Below are positions 1-6,793 of a DNA stretch of 7,132 nucleotides, one piece after another. A program made the position numbers and the translations under genes. Each line of letters starts with the position of its first letter. The first letter of the stretch is position 1. The notes under the pieces were generated by a model. That model was given only the letters and a program-made list of their open reading frames with translations, did no database searches and was not told where the DNA came from. The stretch is from a bacterium (GTDB lineage Bacteria; Planctomycetota; B15-G4; JADJEK01), in assembly GCA_030428825.1 (NCBI GenBank), contig JAUIEL010000373.1:1-7132 (forward strand), written 5' to 3'.

Positions 1-2604
1 CTGGTCGTCTGGCTCGCCTTGGCGACGGCGGGCGGGGCGCTCTTCACCCGTCGCGCCGATCCGTTCCTGCCGCTCCTCGGGTGCGTCGCCGCGGTCGGGC
101 TCTGGCCGGGGCGCGGGAGCGGAATCGAGTGGCGGCGCGCGCCGTTCCTCGCGGCGTACGCGGCGCTCCTCCTCTGGGCCCTGGTCCCGACGCTCGCCGC
201 CGGCGACGTCGAACGCCACCTGACCGGCTGGTCCCGGATCGCGATCGCGGCCTTCCCGCTGCTCGTCCTCGGCGGGGGAGCGCCGCGGGTCGCGCGGGCG
301 TGGGGGACGGTCGGCGTCGTCCTCGCCACCGTCGGCGCCTGCGCGGTCGCCGCCGCGATCACGATCGGCGAGGCGGCGGCCGCGTTCGACCTGCGGCACG
401 CGTTCGCGGCCCGCCTGTCGCTGTTCGGCGTCCACCCGAACCTCGTCGCGCCGTTCTTCGCGCTGGCGCTCCCGCTCGCCGGCGCGTTCGTCGTCGCGCC
501 CGGGCGCGGCCGGCGGGGGCTCGGCCTCGCGGCGTTCGCCGCGGCGGGGGCGCTCCTCCTCCTGACCCGTTCCCGCGCCGCGATCCTCGCCGGCGGGCTC
601 GGCACGGCGGCGTTCGTCACCCTCCTCGTCGGGTTTCGGATCTTCAGGGCGCGTCCGCGCCGGTCGACGGTCGCCGGCCTGCTCGGGCTCGGGCTGGCCG
701 CCGCCGCCGGTCTCCTCGCGGTCGGTCACGAGCGGGTCGAGGCGAAGCTCTCCGACTCGTCGATGCGGTTCCGCCTGTACGTCTGGGGCGTCGCCGGCGA
801 CGCGATCGCGGAGCGGCCGGTGCGCGGCCACGGCCTCCTCTCCGGCGAGCCGCTCGCCGTGCACGCGACGCCGTCCGACCTCGACGGGACGTCGAAGAAC
901 GTCCACGCCCACGACGTCCTCCTCGCGCTCGCGCTCGGGGCGGGGGGGCCGGCGGCGGCGCTCTACCTCCTGCTCCTCACGCTCCTCGTGGTCCGACTCG
1001 TCCGGGCGCTGCCGCGGCTCGACGCCGGCGGCCGGGCGCTCGCCGCCGGCGTCGTCGCGTCGGCGCTCGCGCTGTTCGGGGCGAACCTCCTCGACCTCGG
1101 GTTGTCGAACCACGCGCCGATCGCGTTCCACCTCGGGTGGCTGCTCGGCGTCGCCGGTCTGCTGGTCCGCGTCGCGCGCGGCGCCGACGAGCGCGCGCCG
1201 TCCCCGCTCGCGGTCGTCGCGGCGCGCGGGGCGAGCGTGCTGCTCGTCCTCGCGCTGGCGTGGAACACGGTGGCGCTCGCCGGCGAGGCGGGGAGCGCGT
1301 GGACCCGCCGGCTCCTCGCGCGCGGCGAGCTCGCGGCGGCCGACCGGTGGAGCGCGGCCCTCCGCCGCCTGAACCCGCACGACCTCTCGATCGGCATGCT
1401 CCGCGTGAGAGTCCTCCGGCGGGCGGCGCGGACCGCGGCGGAGCGGGAGACCCTGCGCGAACTCGCGGCGCGACATCCGAACTCCCCGATCCCGCTCGAG
1501 GCGCTCTCCGCGCTCGAGCTGGCGCGGGGTCGTCTCGAACCGGCGCTCGAGGCGTTGTCCGCGGCGCGGGCGCTCGACCCGACCGGGCCGCTCGCGTCGG
1601 AGTGGTCGCTCCGGGCGGCGCGGATCGAGCTCCGCCGCGGGAGACGGAAGGCGGCGCTCGAGGGGTTCGCGGAGGCGCTCCGGTACGACACCCAGGCCGC
1701 GCGTCGCGTCGACTGGCGTCGGGACGAGGACGGGCGGTGGGTGACCGGCGACGACGGCGCGACCGTGGCGCTCGACGCCGTCCTCGAGCGGAACCGCGCT
1801 CTGCTCGAGGGCCTCGTTCGGGACGACCCCGTCCGGGCGCGGCGGGCGGCGGCGGCGCTGGCGTTCACGTACCGTCAGTTCGGGCGCGACGAGGAGGCGG
1901 TCGCCGTCGTCGACGCGTACGAGGCGTACGGCGGGGCGCCGTTCGTGCCGCTCCTGATGCTCCGGACGGAGATCCGCGGCGAGCGGGAGGACGACGTCGC
2001 GACGAACGAACGGTCGGCGCCGGAGAGCGAACGGTTCCACGCGCCGGGCGACACGGCGGCGCTCCGGCTGGCCGAGGGGCGTCGGCTCTCGGCGCTCGGT
2101 CGTCCGAAGGAGGCGCGCGCGTCCCTGCGCGATGGGATCGCGGCGATCCTCGACTTCGCGTCGGAGAGCGAGAACCTCGGCCGCCTCTCCGAGGAGGTCG
2201 TCGGGACGTTCCTGGCCGAAGGTGACGTCGAGGGCGCGGCCGCGGCGCTGGCGCTGGTCCTCTACGCGAACGAGGGAGCGGCGCGCCGCGTTCCGTGGAT
2301 CGTCGAGGTGGCGTCCGCGGCGGCCGAGGCGGGGCGGCCGGACGTGGCGGCGCGGGTCGCCGACGCCGCGGTCGGCGTCGTCCCGCACCTCGTCCCCGGC
2401 CGGGATTCGGACGCGCTCGACGGGTTGGCGGCGCTCCTCGCGCGCCTCGATCGGGAGGCGGCCGACCGGTTCCTCGAGCGGGTCGGGACGTCGGGCGCGG
2501 GGCTCTCGCTCGCCGGCCGCGTCCACGCGGCGCGCGGCGACCACGCCGCGCGCCGGTCGCTGCTCGGCCGGCTCCGTGAGGAGTTCCCCGCCTGGGCGGA
2601 GTGA
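1..2604 (+). CDS. O-antigen ligase/polymerase-like membrane protein with C-terminal helical repeats (5' end missing)
   Basis: Probable integral membrane protein of the O-antigen ligase / Wzy polymerase superfamily (Wzy_C type), which joins or polymerises lipid-linked glycans on the outer face of the inner membrane. The frame is open to base 1 and those first codons (LVVWLALA) already read as a membrane helix, so the true start lies outside the window; the TTG at 19 is not a convincing start. About a dozen hydrophobic segments run from 1 to about 1290. Family-like motifs are GVHPN (430-441), TRSR (565-576), RFRLYVWG (766-789), ERPVRGHG (811-834) and HAHD (904-915) in the large loop before the last helices. 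From about 1290 to the stop follows a soluble region of roughly 440 residues, rich in Ala, Leu and Arg, that reads as degenerate TPR-like helical repeats and is probably periplasmic. Substrate cannot be told from sequence; ligase versus polymerase is open. The gene is convergent with the DUF2911 gene across 10 bases. Confidence 0.85.
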   Translation: MVVWLALATAGGALFTRRADPFLPLLGCVAAVGLWPGRGSGIEWRRAPFLAAYAALLLWALVPTLAAGDVERHLTGWSRIAIAAFPLLVLGGGAPRVARAWGTVGVVLATVGACAVAAAITIGEAAAAFDLRHAFAARLSLFGVHPNLVAPFFALALPLAGAFVVAPGRGRRGLGLAAFAAAGALLLLTRSRAAILAGGLGTAAFVTLLVGFRIFRARPRRSTVAGLLGLGLAAAAGLLAVGHERVEAKLSDSSMRFRLYVWGVAGDAIAERPVRGHGLLSGEPLAVHATPSDLDGTSKNVHAHDVLLALALGAGGPAAALYLLLLTLLVVRLVRALPRLDAGGRALAAGVVASALALFGANLLDLGLSNHAPIAFHLGWLLGVAGLLVRVARGADERAPSPLAVVAARGASVLLVLALAWNTVALAGEAGSAWTRRLLARGELAAADRWSAALRRLNPHDLSIGMLRVRVLRRAARTAAERETLRELAARHPNSPIPLEALSALELARGRLEPALEALSAARALDPTGPLASEWSLRAARIELRRGRRKAALEGFAEALRYDTQAARRVDWRRDEDGRWVTGDDGATVALDAVLERNRALLEGLVRDDPVRARRAAAALAFTYRQFGRDEEAVAVVDAYEAYGGAPFVPLLMLRTEIRGEREDDVATNERSAPESERFHAPGDTAALRLAEGRRLSALGRPKEARASLRDGIAAILDFASESENLGRLSEEVVGTFLAEGDVEGAAAALALVLYANEGAARRVPWIVEVASAAAEAGRPDVAARVADAAVGVVPHLVPGRDSDALDGLAALLARLDREAADRFLERVGTSGAGLSLAGRVHAARGDHAARRSLLGRLREEFPAWAE

Positions 2605-2614
2605 CCGCCGCGGA

Positions 2615-3634
2615 TCAGTTCAGCTTCGTGCGGAGCGCCGCCTCGAGCCGGTGCGGCCCGAACGCCACGGTGAACGAGCCGTCACGCGGGTCGGCACCCT
2701 TCATCGTGGCGACCTCGATCTTCAGCGTCCGCGCGACCTCGTCCGACTCCGAGTGCTTCAGGGGGATCTCGATCCCGCCGGTCACTCGCTCGGAGAGGAA
2801 TGCGTCGAGCTTCTTCTCCCGGATCGAGGCCGGATCGTTCAGCTGCAGCACGAACTCGCCCGGCGACTTCTGCTCGAGCGTCACGTAGTAGAGGCCGGCC
2901 GGGACGTCGGCGCCGCCGAGGGTCAGGTCGAGGTTCGTGTCGAGGGTGGTCCAGAAGTTCCCGCCGAGGCGCCAGCGCTTGCCGACCAGCTGCTCCGAGC
3001 CGATCATCCCCGCGTACTCGTCCTTCCACGCGATCGGGCCGTACCCGACGGCGACCTGCCCCGGCGAGTTCCGCCCGTCCCAGTAGAAGAGGCGGCTGCT
3101 CTTCCGGTCGGTCGTCCCGGCGAAGACCCGCACGTTCGGCGGCGGGCCGTCGCCCGCGTCCGCGCCGCCGGTCGCCGGCTTCCCGCCGAGCTTCGTGATC
3201 ACCTCCGCGAACCGCGCGTCCCCCCGGAGCGAGGCGAGGTCCGGATCGCTCCGGACCTGGGCGAGGTTGGCGAACCCCTTCGCCATCGCCTTGTCGAGCC
3301 ACTGGAACGCGTCGTCCGTCTGACCGAGGAGCGCGTGCGCGCACGCGGCGTTGTAGGCGGCGACGTTCCCGTAGGTCGGGAACTCGGACGCCTTCACGTG
3401 GGCCTCGAGCGCCTCCGCGTACCGCTTCTGCGAGTGGAGCGCGTATCCGAGGTAGAACCAGGCCTCGGCGTTCCGCGGGCTCAGCTCGACGAGCTTCCCG
3501 GCCGCCGCGGCGGCGGACTCCCACTGCTCCGCCGACAACGCGGTCCGCATCTGGCGGTCGAGCGTGGCGGCGTCCTGGGCGAGGAGCGGGGCGGCGAGGA
3601 CGAACGGGGCGAGCAACACGAGGAGGCGGCGCAT
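2615..3634 (-). CDS. Secreted TPR and DUF2911 domain protein
   Basis: Predicted exported protein of 339 residues, function unknown. The start at 3634 is preferred over an in-frame ATG at 3682 because it begins directly with a signal peptide (MRRLLVLLAPFVLAAPLLAQ, probable cleavage near Ala19-Gln20) and has GGAG about 10 bases upstream. Residues about 34-149 form TPR-like helices, clearest at 58-86 (AWFYLGYALHSQKRYAEAL) and 92-121 (YNAACAHALLGQTDDAF), followed by a DPDLASLRGDARF segment common at the end of such TPR modules. A Gly/Pro/Asp-rich linker (150-166) leads to a beta-rich C-terminal half (about 170-335) with DUF2911 hallmarks: GKRWRLGGNFWT (218-229) and the strand pair around VPAGLYYVTLE (244-254). 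DUF2911 has no established activity that I know of. It is the last gene of the minus-strand run, 70 bases after the aspartyl protease stop. Family call is firm, role is not. Confidence 0.88.
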   Translation of the reverse strand: MRRLLVLLAPFVLAAPLLAQDAATLDRQMRTALSAEQWESAAAAAGKLVELSPRNAEAWFYLGYALHSQKRYAEALEAHVKASEFPTYGNVAAYNAACAHALLGQTDDAFQWLDKAMAKGFANLAQVRSDPDLASLRGDARFAEVITKLGGKPATGGADAGDGPPPNVRVFAGTTDRKSSRLFYWDGRNSPGQVAVGYGPIAWKDEYAGMIGSEQLVGKRWRLGGNFWTTLDTNLDLTLGGADVPAGLYYVTLEQKSPGEFVLQLNDPASIREKKLDAFLSERVTGGIEIPLKHSESDEVARTLKIEVATMKGADPRDGSFTVAFGPHRLEAALRTKLN

Positions 3635-3644
3635 CTTCTTCGGT

Positions 3645-3648
3645 CTCC
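3645..3648 (-). promoter_or_regulatory. Shine-Dalgarno of the TPR-DUF2911 gene
   Basis: GGAG on the minus strand, 10 bases before the ATG at 3634, followed by a purine-rich GAAGAAG next to the start codon. The spacing is slightly long, but together with the signal peptide it supports the ATG at 3634 over the ATG at 3682. Confidence 0.45.
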
Positions 3649-3684
3649 GAGCACGGGCGGCGGAATCGAGACGTGCGAGCATAC

Positions 3685-3699
3685 CGCTCCGTTGGAGCG
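3685..3699 (-). terminator. Short perfect hairpin after the protease stop codon
   Basis: A six-base perfect stem with a three-base loop (CGCTCC-AAC-GGAGCG on the minus strand) starts 5 bases after the protease stop codon. No T-run follows, so it is not a classic intrinsic terminator. It could end or protect the 3' end of the protease transcript, or be chance in GC-rich DNA. Its place in the short gap before the DUF2911 gene is the main argument for function. Confidence 0.4.
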
Positions 3700-3704
3700 A
3701 AGGC

Positions 3705-5210
3705 TCAGCGATCGAGCAACGCGAGCCGGCGGCGCGGATAGTCGAGGACGAGCCGCAGGCCGGAGAGGACCGGCAGGCCGAGGATCCCGTCCGCGCTCTC
3801 GGAGGCCGCTCCGCCGCCGTCCTCGTCCAGGAAGGTCGTCGCGACGTCCGCGAACCGGCGCCCCGCGAGGACGAGCGGATCGATCGCTCCGACGCGGACC
3901 GGGACGCGGCGCGACGCCCCGGTCAGTCGCCCCGGCCGCGTCGCCCGTCCGTCGAGGAGGCCGGACTCGCGGGAGAACGAAGGTTGCAGCGTCAGCGCCC
4001 CGTCGCTCCCGGTGTCGACCACCAGCCGCGCCGGTCGTCCCTCGATCCGCGCCGCGACGACCGCGTGCCGGCCGGGGAGCGAGATCGGGGTCCACTCGAC
4101 GTCGACGAACGGCGCGCGCGACGGCTCGTGCAGCGCGACCTCCGCCCGGTCGACGTCGATCTCCGCCACGCACGGCGCCAGCACGTCGAAGCCGATCAGT
4201 CCGGAGAGCGGGTGACCGAAGCCGCGGACGACGGCGCTCATGTCGACGACGGTGAAGAGCGGACGATCGAGCACGAGCGGGCCGAGCCGGAGGGTCTCCC
4301 CGCGCGCGAAGCGTCCCTCGAACGATCCGGCGATCCCGTGGACCGTCGTCCGTCCGAACCGCTCCAGACCGAGGCGGTCGGCGTCGTTCGCCGAGAGGAG
4401 CGTCCCCGACGCGCCGGAGTCGAAGAGGAACCAACCGACGTCCTCGCCGTCGAGCCGAGGCTTCACGAGCAGATGTCCGGTCCGCAGTCGCTTCACCTCG
4501 AGCCGCGGCGACGCGGACCGATCGAACCGCGCCGTCGCCCCGCGCGAGGTCGTCGCGCGATCGAGCGCGCCGGCCGCGGCGGGCGACCCGGCGAGGAACG
4601 TCCAGCGCGACGCGCGGACGCCCGCCTCGCTCTTCCGCACGCTCCGCGGAAAGCGAACGCCGTCCGCGTCGCGGAACCCGAGCAGCTCGTGCTCGATCCG
4701 CACGTCGCCGTCGTCCCACCGGAACGCGCGCGGAAAGCCGGTCCCGCGCGCCACGTCGACCTCTCCCTCGAGCCGTCGCCCGAGCGGCATCTCGAACGCG
4801 AGCGTCCACGCGTCGTCGGTCTCGTCGACCAACGCCAGCGTGACCGGCCGGGGTTCGAGCAGCCACTGCCCGGTCAGGAACCAGGTCGTCGCGAGCAGGC
4901 GGACGGCGTCATCGGCGTCGAGCTCGCCCGCGCCGCCGTCCGCCGCCTCGAGCCACGCCGACTCGCCGTCGTACCCGAAGCTCGCCGCCCCCTCGCCGAG
5001 GACGTGGTGCGCGAAGCGTCGTTCCCCGTCGAAGACGAGCGCCACCTCCGTCCGCGCCCGACCGGTCTCGAGCGTCCCGTCGAGCCGCAGCCCGTGCGGG
5101 AGCGCGGCGAGCCGCTCGGTGCCGAGCGCGCGGCGCGAACGCTCCAGCACGTCGGCGAGGGAGTCCGCCGGGGGCGCGGCGACGGCGAGGGTGAAGAGCA
5201 GGGAGAGCAT
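3705..5210 (-). CDS. Tandem retropepsin-like aspartyl protease, probably exported
   Basis: Predicted 501-residue aspartic peptidase with two retropepsin-like half-domains in one chain. A short hydrophobic N-terminus (MLSLLFTLAVAAPPADS) looks like a signal peptide. Residues about 20-200 form a beta-rich region with features such as FGYDGESAWLEA (78-89), resembling N-terminal regions found before bacterial exported peptidases and perhaps LolA-like in fold; this is inference. Half-domain one has the catalytic motif DSGAS at 264-268, a flap-like GIAGSFEG at 292-299 and the closing GLIGFDVL at 337-344. Half-domain two has DTGSD at 399-403 and the closing GILGLPVL at 475-482, then a terminal strand ending in LALLDR. 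Both catalytic aspartates are present, so the chain could fold as an internal dimer, as in pepsin. Substrate is unknown. No clear Shine-Dalgarno precedes the ATG at 5210. It lies 109 bases after the ZIP gene and 70 before the DUF2911 gene on the same strand. Confidence 0.87.
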   Translation of the reverse strand: MLSLLFTLAVAAPPADSLADVLERSRRALGTERLAALPHGLRLDGTLETGRARTEVALVFDGERRFAHHVLGEGAASFGYDGESAWLEAADGGAGELDADDAVRLLATTWFLTGQWLLEPRPVTLALVDETDDAWTLAFEMPLGRRLEGEVDVARGTGFPRAFRWDDGDVRIEHELLGFRDADGVRFPRSVRKSEAGVRASRWTFLAGSPAAAGALDRATTSRGATARFDRSASPRLEVKRLRTGHLLVKPRLDGEDVGWFLFDSGASGTLLSANDADRLGLERFGRTTVHGIAGSFEGRFARGETLRLGPLVLDRPLFTVVDMSAVVRGFGHPLSGLIGFDVLAPCVAEIDVDRAEVALHEPSRAPFVDVEWTPISLPGRHAVVAARIEGRPARLVVDTGSDGALTLQPSFSRESGLLDGRATRPGRLTGASRRVPVRVGAIDPLVLAGRRFADVATTFLDEDGGGAASESADGILGLPVLSGLRLVLDYPRRRLALLDR

Positions 5211-5249
5211 GGTCGCGTCGAGCGTACCCCGCGCGGGCTCGGGCGTCGC

Positions 5250-5274
5250 GGACCTCCGGCCGGGGTCCCGCGGG
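5250..5274. repeat. Overlapping small inverted repeats upstream of the protease gene
   Basis: GGACC (5250-5254) and GGTCC (5264-5268) form a five-base inverted repeat around a CCGGCCGG core, and the eight-base palindrome CCCGCGGG follows at 5267-5274. They lie 40-65 bases upstream of the protease start, where an operator or leader structure could sit. In DNA of this composition such palindromes arise often by chance, so no function is assigned. Confidence 0.3.
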
Positions 5275-5276
5275 CA

Positions 5277-5301
5277 CGAGTCCCCGACGCGTGGGGAATC
5301 G
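5277..5301 (-). terminator. Stem-loop downstream of the ZIP gene
   Basis: Nine-base arms with one mismatch (CGATTCCCC at 5301-5293 and GGGGACTCG at 5285-5277, minus strand) flank a seven-base loop. The stem begins 18 bases past the ZIP stop codon. No T-run follows. It may be a weak or Rho-assisted end, or a 3' mRNA stabiliser, separating the ZIP transcript from the protease gene. Confidence 0.4.
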
Positions 5302-5319
5302 ACCTCGGCTCGCCCGCGA

Positions 5320-6084
5320 TCAGCCCGCGGCGCCGTGGGGAGAGAACGCCGCCCGGAGGAGGAGCAGGAGGGCGATCCCGGCCGCCAGGCACAGGAAGTG
5401 GACCGCCGCGGTCTTCAGGTGCTCGCTCTTCTTCACCTCGGGGATCAGGTCGGCGGCGGCGATGTAGAGGAAGTTCCCGGCCGCGAACGGCACGAGGAGC
5501 GTCACGTCGATCGAGCTGGAGGCGAACCAGGCGATCACGCCCCCGACGGGGAACGTCAGCGCGGAGAGGACGTTCAGCAGCAGGGCGCGGCGCGGGGACG
5601 CGCCGCTCCGGACGAGCACGCCGAAGTCGCCGAGCTCCTGGGGGATCTCGTGCGCGGCCGCGGCGATCCACGCGATCCAGCCGAGGCGGAGGTCGAGCAC
5701 GAACGCCGCCCCGACGGAGAGGCCGCCGATCAGGTTGTGCAGCCCGTCGGCGAGGAGGATCAGCCCTCCGGTCGGGGCGAGTCCCCGAGCGTGCTCGTCG
5801 GCGGCCTGCTGGCAGTGGTGCCAGTGGAGGAACTGCTCCAGGAGGAAGAAGACGAGGAACCCCGCCGCGAGCGAGGTCCAGACCGCGGTCGTGTTCCCGA
5901 CCGCGTCGATCGCCGCCGGGAGCATGTGGAACAGCGCGCCGCCGAGGAGGGATCCGGCGGAGAAGGCGACGAGCGGGAGGAGGACCCGCTGGAGCTTCTC
6001 GGGGCGGAGGGAGAGCGTGACCACGCCGACGAGGGCGAGCGCGGCCATCGCGAGACCGGAGAGGACGATCCAGAGGAGGGTCAT
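5320..6084 (-). CDS. ZIP-family divalent metal transporter
   Basis: Inner-membrane transporter of the ZIP (Zrt/Irt-like) family, which moves zinc or related divalent metals into the cytoplasm. The 254-residue length and about eight hydrophobic helices fit. Diagnostic motifs are DGLHNLIGGLSVGAAF (113-128, TM4), HEIPQELGDFGVL (145-157, TM5) and GNFLYIAAADLIPE (203-216, TM6); the HEIPQE form is close to the LIV-1-like branch. A His-rich stretch HWHHC (87-91) opens the cytoplasmic loop before TM4, a usual place for metal-sensing histidines. The Asp or Glu normally three residues after the HN pair of TM4 is glycine here (G120). The ATG at 6084 is chosen because the first helix starts at once and the longer open frame upstream reads as arginine-rich shadow. 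No strong Shine-Dalgarno is visible. The gene is divergent from the His-rich protein gene and first of the minus-strand run. Metal preference cannot be read from sequence. Confidence 0.95.
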   Translation of the reverse strand: MTLLWIVLSGLAMAALALVGVVTLSLRPEKLQRVLLPLVAFSAGSLLGGALFHMLPAAIDAVGNTTAVWTSLAAGFLVFFLLEQFLHWHHCQQAADEHARGLAPTGGLILLADGLHNLIGGLSVGAAFVLDLRLGWIAWIAAAAHEIPQELGDFGVLVRSGASPRRALLLNVLSALTFPVGGVIAWFASSSIDVTLLVPFAAGNFLYIAAADLIPEVKKSEHLKTAAVHFLCLAAGIALLLLLRAAFSPHGAAG

Positions 6085-6094
6085 GAGCGGATGA

Positions 6095-6139
6095 TCGGAA
6101 CGGACGTTGCTCGGGAATCCCCAGCACACGCAGTTCCGA
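6095..6139. promoter_or_regulatory. Inverted repeat in the divergent intergenic region
   Basis: TCGGAAC (6095-6101) and GTTCCGA (6133-6139) are perfect seven-base inverted arms 31 bases apart, inside the 72-base gap between the ZIP gene and the divergent His-rich protein gene. The placement fits an operator controlling both genes, but it does not match the AT-rich Zur/Fur boxes I know. I find no convincing -35/-10 pair in either direction. Confidence 0.3.
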
Positions 6140-6144
6140 GTCCT

Positions 6145-6149
6145 GGAGG
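6145..6149 (+). promoter_or_regulatory. Shine-Dalgarno GGAGG of the His-rich membrane protein
   Basis: GGAGG lies seven bases before the ATG at 6157, an ideal spacing. It decides the start against an in-frame ATG at 6091, and agrees with the membrane helix starting at residue 4. Confidence 0.75.
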
Positions 6150-6156
6150 TCCCGAG

Positions 6157-6765
6157 ATGGAACCGGTCGTCGTCTTCTCCGTGCTGATCGTCCTGGTCGG
6201 CGTGACGTTCCTCCTGTGGCACCTCGACAAGCGCCGCGCCGCGAAGGCCCGGGTCGAGCCGCCGATCGGCCGCCACCCCGTCCCCGAGCCGACGCTCCGG
6301 GAGCGGATGGCGACGTTCTGCCGCGAGCATCCGGCGCTCGACCTCCACGAGGAGCACGGACACATGCTCGTCACGTGGATCCTCCCCGAACGGCACCAGG
6401 AGGAATCGCCCCCGCCCGAGAAGACCGCGTCGCTCGAGTTCCGGTTCGGCGACGGCCACACGGTCGCGGTGTTCCACGGCGAGGGGACCGTGAGCTGGGC
6501 GCGGGACGAGGACGGGCACGCGTACGATCCGACGGTCTCGTGGGACTGGGACCTCGCCCCCGACTTCGTCCACCGGCTCGTCCCCGGCGAGGCGATGCCC
6601 GACCCGAACGAACACTCGCCGCACACGATGGCCGGCCTCGTGCACCCGCTCCGGCGGATCGTGACCGAGGCGGGCTGGGCGTGGCAGCCGGTGATCGAGA
6701 TGCCGATGGAGGACCGCCCGCCTCAGCGGCTGGGTCGCTCGCCGTCCCGCGCCGGCGCGGCCTGA
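6157..6765 (+). CDS. Histidine-rich single-pass membrane protein of unknown function
   Basis: I do not recognise this 202-residue protein. Residues 4-22 (VVVFSVLIVLVGVTFLLWH) form one membrane helix, followed at once by basic residues (DKRRAAKAR), so the rest is probably cytoplasmic. The soluble part is acidic and rich in His and Trp: 14 histidines in all, including LHEEHGH (about 64-70) and NEHSPHT (about 154-160), and an aromatic run VSWDWDLAPDF. The composition looks like an ordered domain with several beta strands (LEFRFGDGHTVAVFHGEGTVSW) up to about residue 185, then a short disordered basic tail. The frame stays open far upstream of the start, but that part is antisense to the ZIP and protease genes and has arginine-rich shadow composition. 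It is divergent from the ZIP transporter and convergent with the next gene across 28 bases. A link to metal handling is possible from context and histidine content only. Confidence 0.8.
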   Translation: MEPVVVFSVLIVLVGVTFLLWHLDKRRAAKARVEPPIGRHPVPEPTLRERMATFCREHPALDLHEEHGHMLVTWILPERHQEESPPPEKTASLEFRFGDGHTVAVFHGEGTVSWARDEDGHAYDPTVSWDWDLAPDFVHRLVPGEAMPDPNEHSPHTMAGLVHPLRRIVTEAGWAWQPVIEMPMEDRPPQRLGRSPSRAGAA

Positions 6766-6793
6766 GCGGTCGGCGCGACGGGTCGGGAGCGGC

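Noticed and set aside
81..2225. A 714-codon plus-strand frame inside the O-antigen ligase-like gene.
   Set aside because: Its product is an Arg/Pro/Gly run without any recognisable domain, while the overlapping frame has clear membrane helices and family motifs.
3635..3682. A start at 3682 for the DUF2911 protein, adding 16 residues.
   Set aside because: The added residues are charged and would bury the signal peptide; the ATG at 3634 has its own ribosome binding site.
3678..3683. TATGCT on the minus strand as a -10 promoter box for the DUF2911 gene.
   Set aside because: It matches only part of the consensus and has no -35-like hexamer at a suitable distance.
3564..6020. An 818-codon open frame on the plus strand.
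   Set aside because: It is antisense to the DUF2911 gene start, the protease and the ZIP gene, and is almost all Arg, Pro, Gly, Ser and Ala with no motif or hydrophobic pattern. Such frames are common in very GC-rich DNA because stop codons are rare.
4240..6156. A long in-frame 5' extension of the His-rich membrane protein, starting at 4240.
   Set aside because: The extension is antisense to the protease and ZIP genes and has shadow composition; the ATG at 6157 has an ideal GGAGG and begins directly with a membrane helix.
6085..6645. A 187-residue N-terminal extension of the ZIP protein on the minus strand.
   Set aside because: It overlaps the His-rich protein gene in antisense, is rich in Arg, Glu and Val without a fold pattern, and ZIP proteins of this type normally start just before the first helix.
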